Part shown: one piece after another, positions 47,574-58,699 of the stretch
Layout: each line of letters opens with the position of its first letter
Numbering within the stretch: the first letter of the stretch is position 1
The notes under the pieces: model-generated
Told to the model about the DNA's origin: nothing
The model's database searches: none
The model's input: the letters and a program-made list of their open reading frames with translations, nothing else
Made by a program: the position numbers and the translations under genes
From: Phytophthora hibernalis
Lineage: Eukaryota; Oomycota; Peronosporomycetes; Peronosporales; Peronosporaceae
Direction: 5' to 3'
DNA: 64,000 bases
Assembly: GCA_012656075.1 (NCBI GenBank)
Contig: JAAKBF010000001.1
Coordinates: 806,001-870,000 of the forward strand

Positions 47574-48295
47574 CTAAAACGGCCACGCATTTTCGAGATT
47601 CTCGACGAATTGGTCGTCGCTTAGCGGAACCCCGGTGCCACCAAAATTGTCCTCGTCGTTGAGTGCAGCACGAGCTGCGTCCGTAAGTTGATCCCACATG
47701 ATCAGATCCTGGAATGATCCTAAGTATTGGAGCCCTGCATAAAATTCAGTGTCTCCGAAGAACGCCACAGCACGAGAAATGAATGGAGTCGTGCCATTAT
47801 TGACTATCTCCTCAGGTGAATCAAACCTTTTGGGATACTTGTTGTTGTTGGTTGGCGATAGCGATAGACCCAACACTTTGGCATTTTCAAGAGCGGGGTT
47901 GTCGATCCACACCACTGCGTTGGCCCAGTCGTGGCGCCAGAACGGGCTTCCACCAAAGTAGCCCTTGGGGAAGTACCAGGCGTACATGATGGCCCAGACG
48001 TCGTTGTACCATTCAGCACGGCCGTAGACCTGCGAGCCCAACGGAGGAAGCTTACAGCCAGAATTATGTCTGGTTCCTTTTAGGCCTCCGGTGGTCTCAC
48101 CCGCTGCATTCACGGCGGGGTACGGACACACCCTAAATCGATATGAAGTAGGGGTTTGAACTTGACTCCAGCTTTTTCGGAGATAGTAACAGGGTCCGGT
48201 TGAGGGAACGGCTGAACTTTGTCATGATCGATGGAAATGGCCTCGACGGAGAGGAGTACGGCAACCACGACGATGAAGAGCTGTCCGATGTTCAT
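47574..48295 (-). pseudogene. NPP1-type necrosis-inducing-like protein (NLP), one frameshift
   Basis: Start ATG at 48295 opens a signal peptide (MNIGQLFIVVVAVLLSVEAIS) followed by DHDKVQPFPQPDP, the usual NLP N-terminus. A one-base break near 48130 separates this from the body, which has YGRAEWYNDVWAIMYAWYFPK, a RHDW core, VVWIDNP and the C-terminal QDLIMWDQL. The family heptapeptide GHRHDWE, whose acidic and His residues are needed for metal binding and cytolysis, is degenerate here: the residues before RHDW are Phe-Trp and the final Glu is Ala. Family knowledge: such variants are usually non-cytotoxic. With one more base it would be full length (about 240 residues), so it may be real and intact in vivo. 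Confidence 0.88.
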
Positions 48296-48409
48296 TGCTG
48301 GAGTTCTGTGGCTGGCGCAAAGGATTCAAAAGTGAGCTCCTAGTCATTGTCCTGTTGGGGATAACGTGCTTGCTGTCCCAAGTAGGTCCGGACAATTTAT
48401 AGTCAGCAG

Positions 48410-48552
48410 TGCATTTACTGGGATTACGATACCGCCAAACTTCCCGGGGCAGAGCAAACAACCGTCATGGGGATTTGTGTGATTTTTGAAACAGGTCCAC
48501 TGCATTTACTGGGATTACGATACCGCCAAACTCCTCGGGGCAGAGCAAACAA
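48410..48552. repeat. 91 bp-period direct repeat upstream of the NLP
   Basis: The phrase tgcatttactgggattacga through cggggcagagcaaacaa occurs at 48410-48461 and again at 48501-48552, differing at only about three positions. It lies 115-257 bp upstream of the NLP start codon, so it duplicates part of that gene's presumed promoter. Confidence 0.8.
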
Positions 48553-48859
48553 GCCGTAACCTGCAAACAACTTGTATACTTCGAAGTACCTGTTTAATTA
48601 ATACTTCTGGTGATCATTTCCATCCAGAGGACGTTTGTTTAACTACAACAAGTGCAGATGCGGACAATTTCGAACCGAAGTACCGATAATCGACAATCGC
48701 TAAGTATTTGAAGAATTTTAGCTGAGCTTTTTCGGACCGAACGCTATCAATTTCCAAGTTCTCACGAGTCAGTCTTAGCTTTCGCCAAAGCAGAAAAATG
48801 ATACGTGGATGACGCTGCTTAGGGTACTGAAAGGTGTGTGATACGATTAGTCAAATGGC

Positions 48860-49500
48860 TCTGGCTTTCCGGACTCTAAGCTACGAGATTTTGGACTGGC
48901 TAAGGGCCAACTGGGTGAAGATGAAGTAGCAAGTGTAAATGACCCGGTGCACGTGTTGCCAGTTTCAGAGAAAAGCAAACGCGCTAGCAGTACAACAAGA
49001 TGCAGCCTGGTGCGACGCATGTGGATCACTTGGAGTCGATCTAAACGACAGCTGAACTCTACCTCGGCAAGCTTTGATTGATAAGGCTATTGACCGACTC
49101 AACAAAATGCAAGTGGTGATGGTCAAAGGGACAAGAAAATGAAAATCTACTCTGGCGGCGTTGGTAAGCCGTGACTTGGTCAAGAAGGGCGAACTTCAAA
49201 AGAACAAGGTGCTTGTTGCGAGTTTCTCGTTACTGGGCTTTCAGGCGATGTAACTTTTCTCGATGCACTAAAGCAACGGTGTAAAGTTGTGTGGAACTAC
49301 GCCAAGTCATGCACAATCGACAGATACACGGTGTATTTTGTAGTGGACGAGGCACACCAGAATCACACGACTTCACCCAGTCGAAAATCTGCCCAGTTTG
49401 GGGGACTTGTCAAACTTACTCTTGGTCACAAGAATTCTGGTATCCGAATTTTGATATTTGCAGCTTATGGGACCGATCTTGAGTATATCGATTAAATTCC
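48860..49500 (+). pseudogene. Second type of CRN-like P-loop NTPase, fragment
   Basis: Translated in pieces: KMQVVMVKGTRKSTLAALVSRDL gives a degenerate Walker A (Gly and Lys spacing disturbed by a frame change near 49140), then KNKVLVASFSLLG, then KQRCKVVWNYAKS and VYFVVDEAHQ as Walker B. FGGLVKLTLGHKNSGIRILIFAAYGT follows. This resembles the NTPase domains attached to Crinkler N-termini. Just upstream, a DPVHVLPVSE phrase near 48940 could be a relic of the Crinkler HVLV-type junction motif, but that is weak. Not closely related to the arm genes. Confidence 0.5.
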
Positions 49501-50439
49501 GAGTTCTGTCGACAATTGTTGCTGGGTAGTGAAGAATTACTGTTTGGTCCAGACCGCGAAGACGTTGGGCTTTGTGTTACTACAATCCATGCGCTAATGA
49601 ACTACTGCTCGTCGAGGTCGTTCGTATCTACCTATTCGAATGTTTGAGCTTGGATCACTGGAACAAGATGCGGATCACTCACTATCGATCAAGTCCTGAA
49701 GTAAGGAGTTGAAAACACTCAAGTGAAGAATTTGACGGTCTAGAACGCCTCATTATCCGGGGCATCCAGTTGGACGCGAAACTTTCGACCTGTGTTCGAA
49801 AGGTCATGTGTACCAATTCGCAGATGTAGTGTAGAGTGTTCATCTCCCATTATGTGGCGATATTTCGTTTAAAAACGTGCTCGTCGCATTGAGCGTGCAC
49901 CGCGTGACGTTGGCAGACGTGAATTGTTGTGGGAACCTTTTCGTAGTGTGCTATGACGCAAATATGCCGCATGTTTCAGTCCTGAAGTCTCAGTTAACTC
50001 AGAAAAATGTTTTCTAGTTTCCGGGATGTTGCGTCTCCGTGAGAGCAACCGAAGCCACATTGTTGTTTGGAAAATTTGCTGAATTATCGGGAACAGGAAT
50101 GCGTCTACACTGTACATGTACTATATAGTATGCGTACGGGGGAGTAGTGGCGAGTTGCAGAATTGCAGAAAATTAAACGAAACTAACAGACAGTACGAAC
50201 TGCATCGAAACATTGTAAATAGCGCATTTAGTTGTGCGGTAGGTTCACCACCAGGTCGCGATCCATGACTTTGCGGCAGAATTTGATGAAGAACGTCATC
50301 GAGACGAACGTCACCGCGCTTTTCATGTACCCCCTCATTTTAGACGAAAGCCTCCGAATATTATTTCGTCTTTACTGCTTGATTGGTAGGAAGCCTTCAC
50401 TCAACAGCATTCCTTTTCCGTCAATCTAATCAACGTGTC
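49501..50439. other. No recognisable gene
   Basis: Short frames on both strands. A hydrophobic plus-strand piece near 50285-50380 (LFMYPLILDESLRILFRLY) is unassigned and may be a remnant of the CRN-type gene that follows. Confidence 0.4.
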
Positions 50440-51162
50440 CATTCTCTTCGTAGCACAGATTTCTTTTTCCTTCAGTTCATTACCAAAAATCTCGAGATAG
50501 AGAATATAGCGACGAAGCAGACTGACAAAGCGCAGGACTCAAACGGTTCGGTCGGAAAGGTGGTGATTCTGGCTGTTGATTCTGCTAGTGTGCTTCTCAC
50601 GAGAGACTACAGTGGACATGATTACATTCAAGTTTTGCGGCGGGCTCTGGTGTGCGCGAATGATCGAATCCGCAGATCGTATCCCTCGGGGGGCATTTTT
50701 GCGGTGTTTGTGGACAGGGCTCCACAAGTGGCATTTCCGCAGGACGGGTCGAGCCCGTTGCCATTTCCACCGTTTGTACTTACGCACAATGTTGATGTCT
50801 TTTGGCGCCATTACTGTACGGAGATGAATATGAATGAAGTCTCCGCGTGTAAGTTTGTAGTATCCCAGAGCGATACGAACAACTCGGGTTGGGATACTTT
50901 GGTTCAATTGGGTCGACCGCTATGGGCTAGTACATTCTACGATGGCACCCGAGCGGCCAAGGAAGTCTCTTTTGCAGCGACGAAATTGCTTGTGGGGATG
51001 AATCCGGGCGACGGGCGCGACTACAACGAGAAAACAATGTTCGGCGTATCGTCTTTGCTGTGCCGACTAGGCTTACGTTGGAAGTCTATGGTACGGCCGA
51101 GCTCCGAATCTGTGGCACAATTCATGGCCACTCTCGCTTACCTAAGACCCACGCTCGTGTAA
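50440..51162 (+). pseudogene. CRN-type NTPase middle fragment
   Basis: Matches the arm genes from Walker B onward: VVILAVDSASVLL, LRRALVCANDRI, GGIFAVFVD, FPPFVLTHNVDVFWRHYC, LGRPLWASTF, LLVGMNPGDGRDYN, MFGVSSLLCRLG and VAQFMATLAY, all in one frame, which the arm copies break. Walker A and everything N-terminal is missing. The Walker B acidic pair (DE in the arms) reads DS, so the expected catalytic Glu is gone. It stops at 51162, soon after the point where the arm gene continues into YVNYEKEGYLSS. Confidence 0.72.
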
Positions 51163-51981
51163 TGATCCTAGTCTGCATAGAGCACTGCCCCACCTCAACG
51201 AAGAACATCTTGTGACTCGAACCTGGCATGTTAGTGCTCTGGAGTGAATAATACACTTCAAAAACGCAACCACGGGCCAGCAACTTCTGAAACGAGACGT
51301 CAAAAGCCTTAGGCGCCACACCAACGCCAGCTCCTGCTTGCAGGCCTTCTCTTGACCCATTCTACTCCCCATGCTACTACGTACACCACCTTGGGTATTA
51401 CTGTAAGGATTGCTTGGGTATGTGCCATCGATTTTTCCAGGTAGGTTCTGTTTGTCCGGCTGTCGACCCAACGAAATTGAAAGTGCAGGATACTTACACA
51501 AGTGCGTTCAGCAAGAGCACAGGTCGCTGGTCCGTTTAGGTGACGAGTGGAACTGAGTATTACGGTGAGTCAAGGCCGCTACGCTACCTACTTGACTTCC
51601 ACTATGGCAGATGGTTGGTGCACGCAATGGGGACAAGGTGCTATTACATGAACTAAAAGTACAAGACGGACGAAGCCTTTGCCGACATCATCGGTCGACC
51701 TGCCGTTTTCGTTCCAGTTGTCAAACCCGGACAGGCAGCCAGGCTTGCCTCACCCAGTCGGTCCTTTGAGTGTCTGCCTTCAAACCGTCACGACTTGTTT
51801 GTGGCGTCTTCGGCCTTCAAATGTTGGTTTTGGACGGCCCAGACACCGCTCACTTGCGAAAACGTCAGCCAGCTACAGAGAGCTTTGTCGTAAAGGCTCC
51901 GAGAAGCAGCCTTTCAAAGTAGTTTGGGCTTCATTGTCGAGCCCAGCAGCGTTCAAGTGAAAAACTACGAGCACAGACAGC
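51163..51981. other. Intergenic, no recognisable gene
   Basis: No gene recognised. The last part is the 5' region of START/FYVE-like copy 2. Confidence 0.4.
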
Positions 51982-53240
51982 ATGCCTTTCAAGGACGGCG
52001 TCAGGATGCCGTCGCTGGAGCTCGAGCGCCACGATGAAGAAATGATGCAGGAGTTGGCAGCTAACCTTTTGCAGCAAAACCTCGACCAGTACAGTGAATT
52101 GGCTGTCACCCCGACGGTCATCCAGACTCTCGATCGTGGGTCTCTATTCAGAAGCGAGAGAGGATTCGAGTGTACAAGAAGAGCACACGTCAACAGCAGC
52201 GGCAGATTAGGTCTCAAGCAGCTACTGGAAATAGCGCGGTTAAGACTGCCCAAGTGCCACCATCACTACTGCTGATGGGAACGATCAAGGGCAATTTAGG
52301 CGACGTGTTGTATGCCACCGCAGCGTCCTCCACAGAGGCAATGCAGACCAAGTCCAAGTTCACGAACGACGGTGTTGTTCATTCCAAGGTGCTAGCTCGC
52401 ATCATTGAGCCTACAATGGCAGATCCAATGCACTTTCTCAACGTGACCTGGCGATACTACCCGCTTTCTGAGCCCCGCGACTACGTGTGTCTTGACGTCG
52501 CTGGTTGGGGTCACACAGCAAGAGGGGAGCAAATCGCGTACCACCTCATTCACTCGGTGGGTTTCGACGCGCTCCCCAACTACGAACACAAAGGTGTTTC
52601 TCGTTCCAACATGTCGGTCTGTTGGATCTTCCGTCAGAGAACAGCTTCTCTCGTCGAGTGCTACGCGCGAGGCTACTACGATTTTGACACCGCCAACGCA
52701 ATGCTCAACTCCATTTCAATGCACACACTTGCGACGCAATGGCTTTCGTGTGTCAAGTTAGTATCGTACGCTCAAAGTATGAAGCTTGCTCGGCTTTTAA
52801 ACGGTGGCAAGGGAGCTATTAGCTCTGACGGTAGTGAAAGCGACAGTGGCGATGGTGGTCCTCAGCGTCGAAACAACAACTTCGATCCGTCGCAATCACA
52901 AACAATGTCAAGCTCAACGTCAAGTTCGGGCAATTCTGTTGTGCTGTTACCTATACCTCCTGGACCAGCAAGGGTGCCAGCTTCACGTTGCAAACTGTGT
53001 TGTAAGAGTTTCCGCTTCTTGGGCGCCTCTCGACGTCTTTGTCATGCTTGCGACGAAGATGTGTGTTCGCGCTGCAGCATGAAGATAACGCTGGTTCTGT
53101 TTTCCCGTATACGGCAATGCGTACGAGAGCGCAAGAAAAGCTTTTGCAAACAGTGCGTGGCCGACGCTATTCGCAGTGAAGCTGGTGCTGTGGCGCGAGA
53201 CGACTTTGTTGCATCCGCACAAGCTCCTAACAATTGGTAA
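51982..53240 (+). CDS. START-like plus FYVE-related zinc finger protein, copy 2, one frameshift
   Basis: Start at MPFKDGVRMPSLELERHDEE. A one-base break lies near 52136, just before a Trp that matches the Trp at the start of the START-like region in copies 1 and 3. The second frame then gives IRVYKKSTR, SLLLMGTIKGNLGDVLYATA, PMHFLNVTWRYYPLSEPRDYVCLD, YHLIHSVGF and SVCWIFRQR. Four CxxC pairs follow (CKLC, CHAC, CSRC, CKQC). A Ser-rich linker separates the two domains. Without the break it is about 420 residues. Confidence 0.78.
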
Positions 53241-54705
53241 ATTTGCAACTCCACCATTCTTGTGGAAATGTAAATTACTCGGGTACTGGTCGAAAGCAAG
53301 CGAGTGCTCAGGAGTCAATATCGGAACCACCATCCGCCTTACAGATCAAGAGGAAGTCTGTGATGTATAAACGACCAACTCGCAGCTTATGTACGCCGGC
53401 TGCAAGTATCGTATTCAAGGTGTAGAGGTAAAAGCTAGGAGTAGAACGTGTTTTCTTCATTCTCGAGGGGAGAGCACTCGCTCACATAACCTGATCGGAA
53501 GTAGAGTTTTATGTTGACAGTGATTGAGATATGAGAGAGCAAGCAGCTCAACACACGCGGGAACAAACCTACCATGCAAATCTTCTTGTTTCGGTCTCCG
53601 TCGAACACGCTTAGGCGGAGTCTGCATTGGACTGGATCCACACGTTCAATTCTGAGTGCAAACGATAAGCAAGAAGCACGCCTGCCAGTGACTTCGTTGC
53701 CTGTCGACAGTTGACTCACATTCGCTGTCATTCATTTAGACGCGGTGATTCTGCTGAAAAACTCTACATGTAGGCATCGCTATCATCTGACTGAAGCAGC
53801 TGACTCTGTTTCGTGTGTACGCTCAAGAAAAGCCCAGTGTTGATCGTAGTCATCACGCTGGCACCGGGCGATACACATGGGCTGGTGCAAAAGAATAAGC
53901 ACAAACTTGACTCAGCATGTTGCCTTTCAATCTCTCGCGATTGTTTATCGTGATATTCACTTCAACTACAACAAATAAAGAGGGATATACTGACTTTAAC
54001 TAGATATGCCTGCTTTCGGTGTTGTCCACGTTCCGACTTGATTGTAGTCAGAACCCAGAAAGGATACTTTACGTCTCTATTGCTCGGCATTAGGCAAATG
54101 AGCAGAGGCATCGACTGCAAGCGCTTTCTTCTGGACCCAGTGCTGTACGCACATTTGGTGGAGTGTGATATGGTAGTAAATTAGTGAGGCGACGGACATG
54201 GAGCCGGACGTGCTTAGCTTCTGGTCGGAACTCCATCACGCAAGTCTTCACGTGGCTAGTACGAATAAGAGAGACGGTCACTGTGGTGAGCACATGCAAA
54301 GTCTCTCGCCCAGAGTGAGTCGCGCCGCTTAACTCATCGGAGCTGCATTGGCACTTTGCATAGAAATTCATTGCGCCGGTGCTTCGACTGCATTTGCTGA
54401 ATTGCCTTCGTTTGCAAGGAGAGTCGTCCTCGCAAGGTTGTCAACACCTTTCGTCGTGAGAGGTGGGTAACAGCGATATACAGTATGCTTAGGTTTTGCG
54501 AGGATACGGCCAATGCACCTGACACACTCGTTCTTCCCGGAATCTGTCTGTTGTGTGGCTGCTGAAACGCTGATCTAGCAGAGTTGATGTCTTGAACCAG
54601 TCGCTAACACCATTGTGGTTTCCACGACGTGCTCCGTACTTTCAGACCTGACACGGATTGAAATCTCCAAGCGCAACCATTCCGGAGTCCTCGCCGCCCG
54701 CCACC
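53241..54705. other. Intergenic between START/FYVE-like copies 2 and 3
   Basis: No gene recognised. Several short minus-strand frames (53731-53435, 54371-54090) have no motif. Confidence 0.4.
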
Positions 54706-55960
54706 ATGTCCAAGGACGACCTGATGGCGCAGGCGTTGTCGCGGCTTCAGTTGTCGAGTCTGGACATGAAGACAATCTTAGAGCTGTCCGTGAGTTTGCT
54801 GGAGACCAACCTGACGCAGCAAAAGGAACTACGCCTGACCAAGGATGGATTCCCGACTCGCGGCTGTGGAGGGAGGTGCAGCGCAAGGAAGGTGTGCGCG
54901 TGTTCAAGGAGTTCCAGCCGCAAGGTTCCGTGCCGAGTGGAAACAGCGCGAGGTGTATGCGAGCAGGCGTCTCTCACCCGGAGGAGTCTGGGATGCCGTC
55001 TCTCTTGATGCTAGGAAGCGTAGCTGGAACCCTGAACGACGTCATGTACGCATCAATTGCAACCAGTACGGACTCCATGCGAGCACGGTCCAAGTTTGTG
55101 CAGGACGGGATCGTGAACAGTAAAGTGCTCTGCTGTGTGGAGAGTCCGTCGTCGGATGACCCGTTCCACACACTGAACGTGACATGGCGCTACTACTCAC
55201 TGTCGGAACCTCGTGACTACACTTGCATCGAAGCTACGGGGTTGGTGCCTAACGACTACGGGAGCTCGTGGGCTTCCACCTCATTCACTCGCTTGAGTTC
55301 GGCCAACTCCCAGTCTTCCGGAACCACGGCGTGGAGCGTGCCAACATGTCGGTGTGCACGTTCTTCCGCCAGAAGTCCACGACCCTGGTCGAGTGCTACT
55401 CGCGCGGGTACTTCGATTTCCACTCGAGCAACGAAATGCTCAACAACATCTCGCTGCACACCATTTCCACGCAGTGGCTGTCGATGGCTCGTCACGTCGA
55501 GTGTGCGCAGATGAAGAAGCTCGTGTGGTGGATGCGAGTTCGGACGGGTCGTGACTCGTTCGCGAGCAGCAGCCAGTCTTCGAGTTCGACGTCGTCGGGC
55601 GGCATCTCGGCTATCCGCCAAACCGCAAGACCTCGACTGCAAGCAGGGACTCGGTGTCGAATCTGCAACCGCGGCTTTGGTGGGTTCCTGCGCACTGCAC
55701 CTCGAACTTGTGCATGTTGTGCCGAGTGGGTGTGCAAACGCTGCTGCGTGAAGAAGCAGGTGTGCGTCGTGTCGTCTCACAACCGCAGCAAGGTGAACGA
55801 CAAGAAACTCGTCTTCTGCGCGCAGTGCATTGCTGAAGGGTCCAAGAGCGACGCAGCTCTTGTTCTTCGTGAAGAGCTGCTCGGACACAGATCCTCGTAC
55901 TCGTCCACTGTCACTACGACCACAATGGAAACCATGGATGAGTTGCAGTTAACCTCGTAG
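54706..55960 (+). CDS. START-like plus FYVE-related zinc finger protein, copy 3, two frameshifts
   Basis: Start at MSKDDLMAQALSRLQ, in a gccaccATG context. Frame breaks lie near 54850 (before RLWREVQRKEGVRVFKE) and near 55255 (before VGFHLIHSLEF). START-like blocks: SLLMLGSVAGTLNDVMYASI, FHTLNVTWRYYSLSEPRDYTC, VCTFFRQKSTTLVECYSRGY. Four CxxC pairs follow (CRIC, CACC, CKRC, CAQC). It is closer to copy 2 than to copy 1 in the START-like region (TWRYYxLSEPRDY in both). Confidence 0.78.
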
Positions 55961-56201
55961 CGCAACGGATATCATACTGGTAGGTAGGAGGAAGAGGTAG
56001 CGTGTCATCGACTGAGGCTGAATATATTGAGTGGGGTTTGTTTGTGTTGTTGGATTGGTTCACTCGACATGCATTACTATGTCAGTGGCGGAAGGTGCGA
56101 GCAAAGCCGCAGCTCCCAAATGACACCGCACCCAATCTATAGGCAGGTACAGTACCAGCAGTCTTCAGTGGACAGGCAAGCTACGTCACAGGCGAGTACA
56201 C

Positions 56202-57672
56202 CTAGATGGTCTTGTTGCGCATCTCCTCCACCTTGAAGCCGGGCATCTCGAACGACGTAGCCAGAGCGTTCACGTCCTTGCGCAGCTGCGTCACGCCCTC
56301 GTGCACGTCGGCGGCCTTGACAAAGTCCACCAACTTCTTGCCGCTCGTGGCCTGGATCTCCACGCACAACTTGACGGCGCGGTCCAGGAACTGAGCCACC
56401 TGCACGAACTCGGCCTCCTTAAAGCCACGGCTCGTAAGAGCAGGCGTGCCAACGCGCACACCGCCCGGGGTCAGCGCGCTGCGGTCGCCCAGCACGGCGT
56501 TCTTGTTGAGCGTGATGGAGACCATGTCGCAGAGCTTCTCGAGCTTGGAGCCCGTGACGCCCTGCGGCCGCAGGTCCCACAGGATCAGGTGGTTGTCCGT
56601 GCCACCCGTGCACATGGAGTAGCCCAGGTCGGACAGCGTCTTGGCCAGGACCTTGGCGTTGGCCTTGAGCTGCTGCACGTACACCTTGAACTCGGGGGTC
56701 TGCACCTCCTTGAGCTGCGCGGCAATGCCAGCAATCTGGTGCTCGTGGGGGCCACCCTGAAGAGCGGGAACACGGCGTTGTTGATACGCGGCTCGAAGCC
56801 ACGCTCGTCGCGGCGGAAGAAGATCATACCAGCACGGGGGCCGCGCAGAGACTTGTGCGTCGTCGTGGTCACGATGTCGCAGTAGTCGAAAGGGCTGGCG
56901 TGCTCGTTCGTGGCCACCAGGCCGCTGTAGTGGGCCATGTCGCACATGAGCAGAGCTCCGTTGTCGTCCGCGATCTTGCGGAAGGCGGCGTAGTCCCAGT
57001 CACGCGGGTACGCGCTGCCACCGCACACAATCATGGCAGGCTTGAAGAGGGCAGCCTGCTCAGCGAGCTTCTCGAAGTCAATCAGACCCGTCTCAGAGCT
57101 GACACGGTACGGCAGACTCTCGAAGTAAACCGACGTGGCAGACACGGCCTTACGCGTCTTCTCGGCCTTCGAGTACGTGTAGAAGCCGTGGGTGAGGTGG
57201 CCTCCACTGGGCAGGTCAGACCCATGATGCGGTCGTGCGGGCGCAGCAGCCGTGTACACGGCAAAGTTGGCCGGGAGCCCGAGTAAGGCTGCACGTTGAC
57301 GCCCCACTTGTCCTCCGTCAGGCCGTAAGCCGTCAGGGCGCGCTGCTGGCACAGGATCTCGATCTTGTCGATGACCTCGTTGCCGCCGTAGTAGCGTGCG
57401 TTCGGCAGGCCCTCGGCGTACTTGTTGGTGAGGCACGAGCCCAGGCAGTCCATGACGGCGCGCGACGTGAAGTTCTCCGAGGCGATGAGCTCCAGGCACT
57501 TCCACTGACGGTTCTTTTCGGCCTCAATGAGGTTGAAGATCTCCGGGTCCTGCTGCTCGAGCGTGGCGTTACCGGCCTGCAATAGGGAGGACAAGAAGGT
57601 GAGTTGGCTGGATAGGGTTTATACACCGCATAGTAGTGGCAGGAAGAGACGGCGTCTACGTACGAGAACCAT
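56202..57672 (-). CDS. Serine hydroxymethyltransferase, with an intron and two frameshifts
   Basis: Pyridoxal-phosphate enzyme that interconverts serine and glycine with tetrahydrofolate. Start at 57672 in an accATGG context: a three-codon exon MVL (57672-57664), an 87 bp intron (57663-57577; ctc|gtacgt ... ctattgcag|gcc, phase 0), then AGNATLEQQDPEIFNLIEAEKNRQ. Motifs: LIASENFTS, ARYYGGNEVIDKIE, VQPYSGS, HGFYT, CDMAHYSGLVA, and the PLP-binding Lys in TTTTHKSLRGPRAG (near 56853). C-terminal TDNHLILWDLRP. One-base breaks lie near 57280 (after VQPYSGS) and near 56755. Total about 460 residues, full length for a cytosolic form; no mitochondrial presequence. The breaks in so conserved a gene point to sequence error. 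Divergent from CBS. Confidence 0.93.
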
Positions 57673-58091
57673 GGTGATGAGAGTGTGTGTGGTGCTTCTG
57701 CGAGACTTGAGCTGGAAGTAGCCAAATGCGGAATGATGCGGTCAGGAAGGCCGATGCGGAAGGAAGCGCCGCCGGAAAGTGCGATGACCATCACTCTGCC
57801 ACATCGCACCGGACTATGATCCAATTACACGGTGAATGTGAAATAAGAGGGATTTCAGACAAATTCATAAGCGAGCTGGTGCGTTAGCGTGCGACACGTA
57901 ATCGAATATTGGAGGTTCAACCGACGGCGCAAAGGGCCGTGCACCACGCACTTGCGCGTGTTCGACCTGTCAAATCGGATCCCTAGCCCTGGCACGTTCC
58001 TGCAGTGGCTCACACAGGGATCTCTGTTAAGTACGACGTGTGTGCCACACCACAGCTCATCCCTTCGCCATTAATCCAAGCCACTTGCATC
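57673..58091. promoter_or_regulatory. Shared divergent promoter region of SHMT and CBS
   Basis: 419 bp between the two start codons, transcribed outward on both sides. It contains a near palindrome gtgcgatg ... catcgcac at about 57779-57808 and a CCAAT-like box (tccaatta) at about 57820. No individual element can be assigned with confidence. Confidence 0.45.
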
Positions 58092-58698
58092 ATGGCTTCC
58101 TCCGCTACGCCCGCATCTACGCTGCCTCCAGCCGCACTGGAGATCCTGCCGGACATCCTGGTACGTAGATAAGACGCTCCTCTCTCTGTACATACCAAAA
58201 CCACCATCCAACTCTTCTTACAAGCCGAGAAATCTGTTATTCACCGTGTGGCCCATTGATGCTAACCTGTATCCTCGTCTTGTTCTTCGCAGGCAGCGAT
58301 CGGTCAGACGCCTTTGGTGCGTATCAACAGCATCAACAAGAAGGCGCATCTGCAGTGCGAACTGCTGGCCAAGTGCGAGTTCTTCAACGCCGGAGGCTCC
58401 GTCAAGGACCGCATCGGCAAGCGAATGGTGGAGGACGCCGAAGCCGCCGGCCGCATTAAGCCTGGCGACACGCTCATCGAGCCCACGTCGGGCAATACCG
58501 GTATTGGTTTGGCGCTCGCGTCTGCTATCAAGGGCTACCGCTGCATCATCACACTGCCGGGTGGGTCTGCTGCTTGATAATTCCTGTGCTTTGAGGTTAA
58601 TTGCTAACAGTTTTAACTGTTGACGTTACAGGAGAAGATGAGTCTGGAGAAGGTGAACATCCTGAAGGCGCTGGGAGCATATTATGTTCCTGAGACGT
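58092..58698 (+). pseudogene. Cystathionine beta-synthase, N-terminal third only
   Basis: Exon 1 at 58092-58160 (MASSATPASTLPP...DIL), intron 58161-58292 (ctg|gtacgt ... ttcgcag|gca, phase 0), and exon 2 with IGQTPLVRINS, CEFFNAGGSVKDRIGK (PLP Lys in SVKDR) and PTSGNTGIGLALA (phosphate loop). A second intron (gtgggt at 58561 to ttacag) precedes EKMSLEKVNILKALGA, but the phase is off by one base. CBS-like wording CEFFNAGGSVKDR favours CBS over O-acetylserine sulfhydrylase. Homology stops at about 58680 and a stop follows at 58696. The rest of the PLP domain and any CBS-pair domain are missing; MULE-like sequence follows immediately. Confidence 0.82.
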
Positions 58699-58699
58699 G

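Noticed and set aside
54615..55250. Programmed frameshifting in START/FYVE-like copy 3
   Set aside because: No slippery site plus structure was evident, and unrelated conserved genes in the window show the same kind of single-base break.
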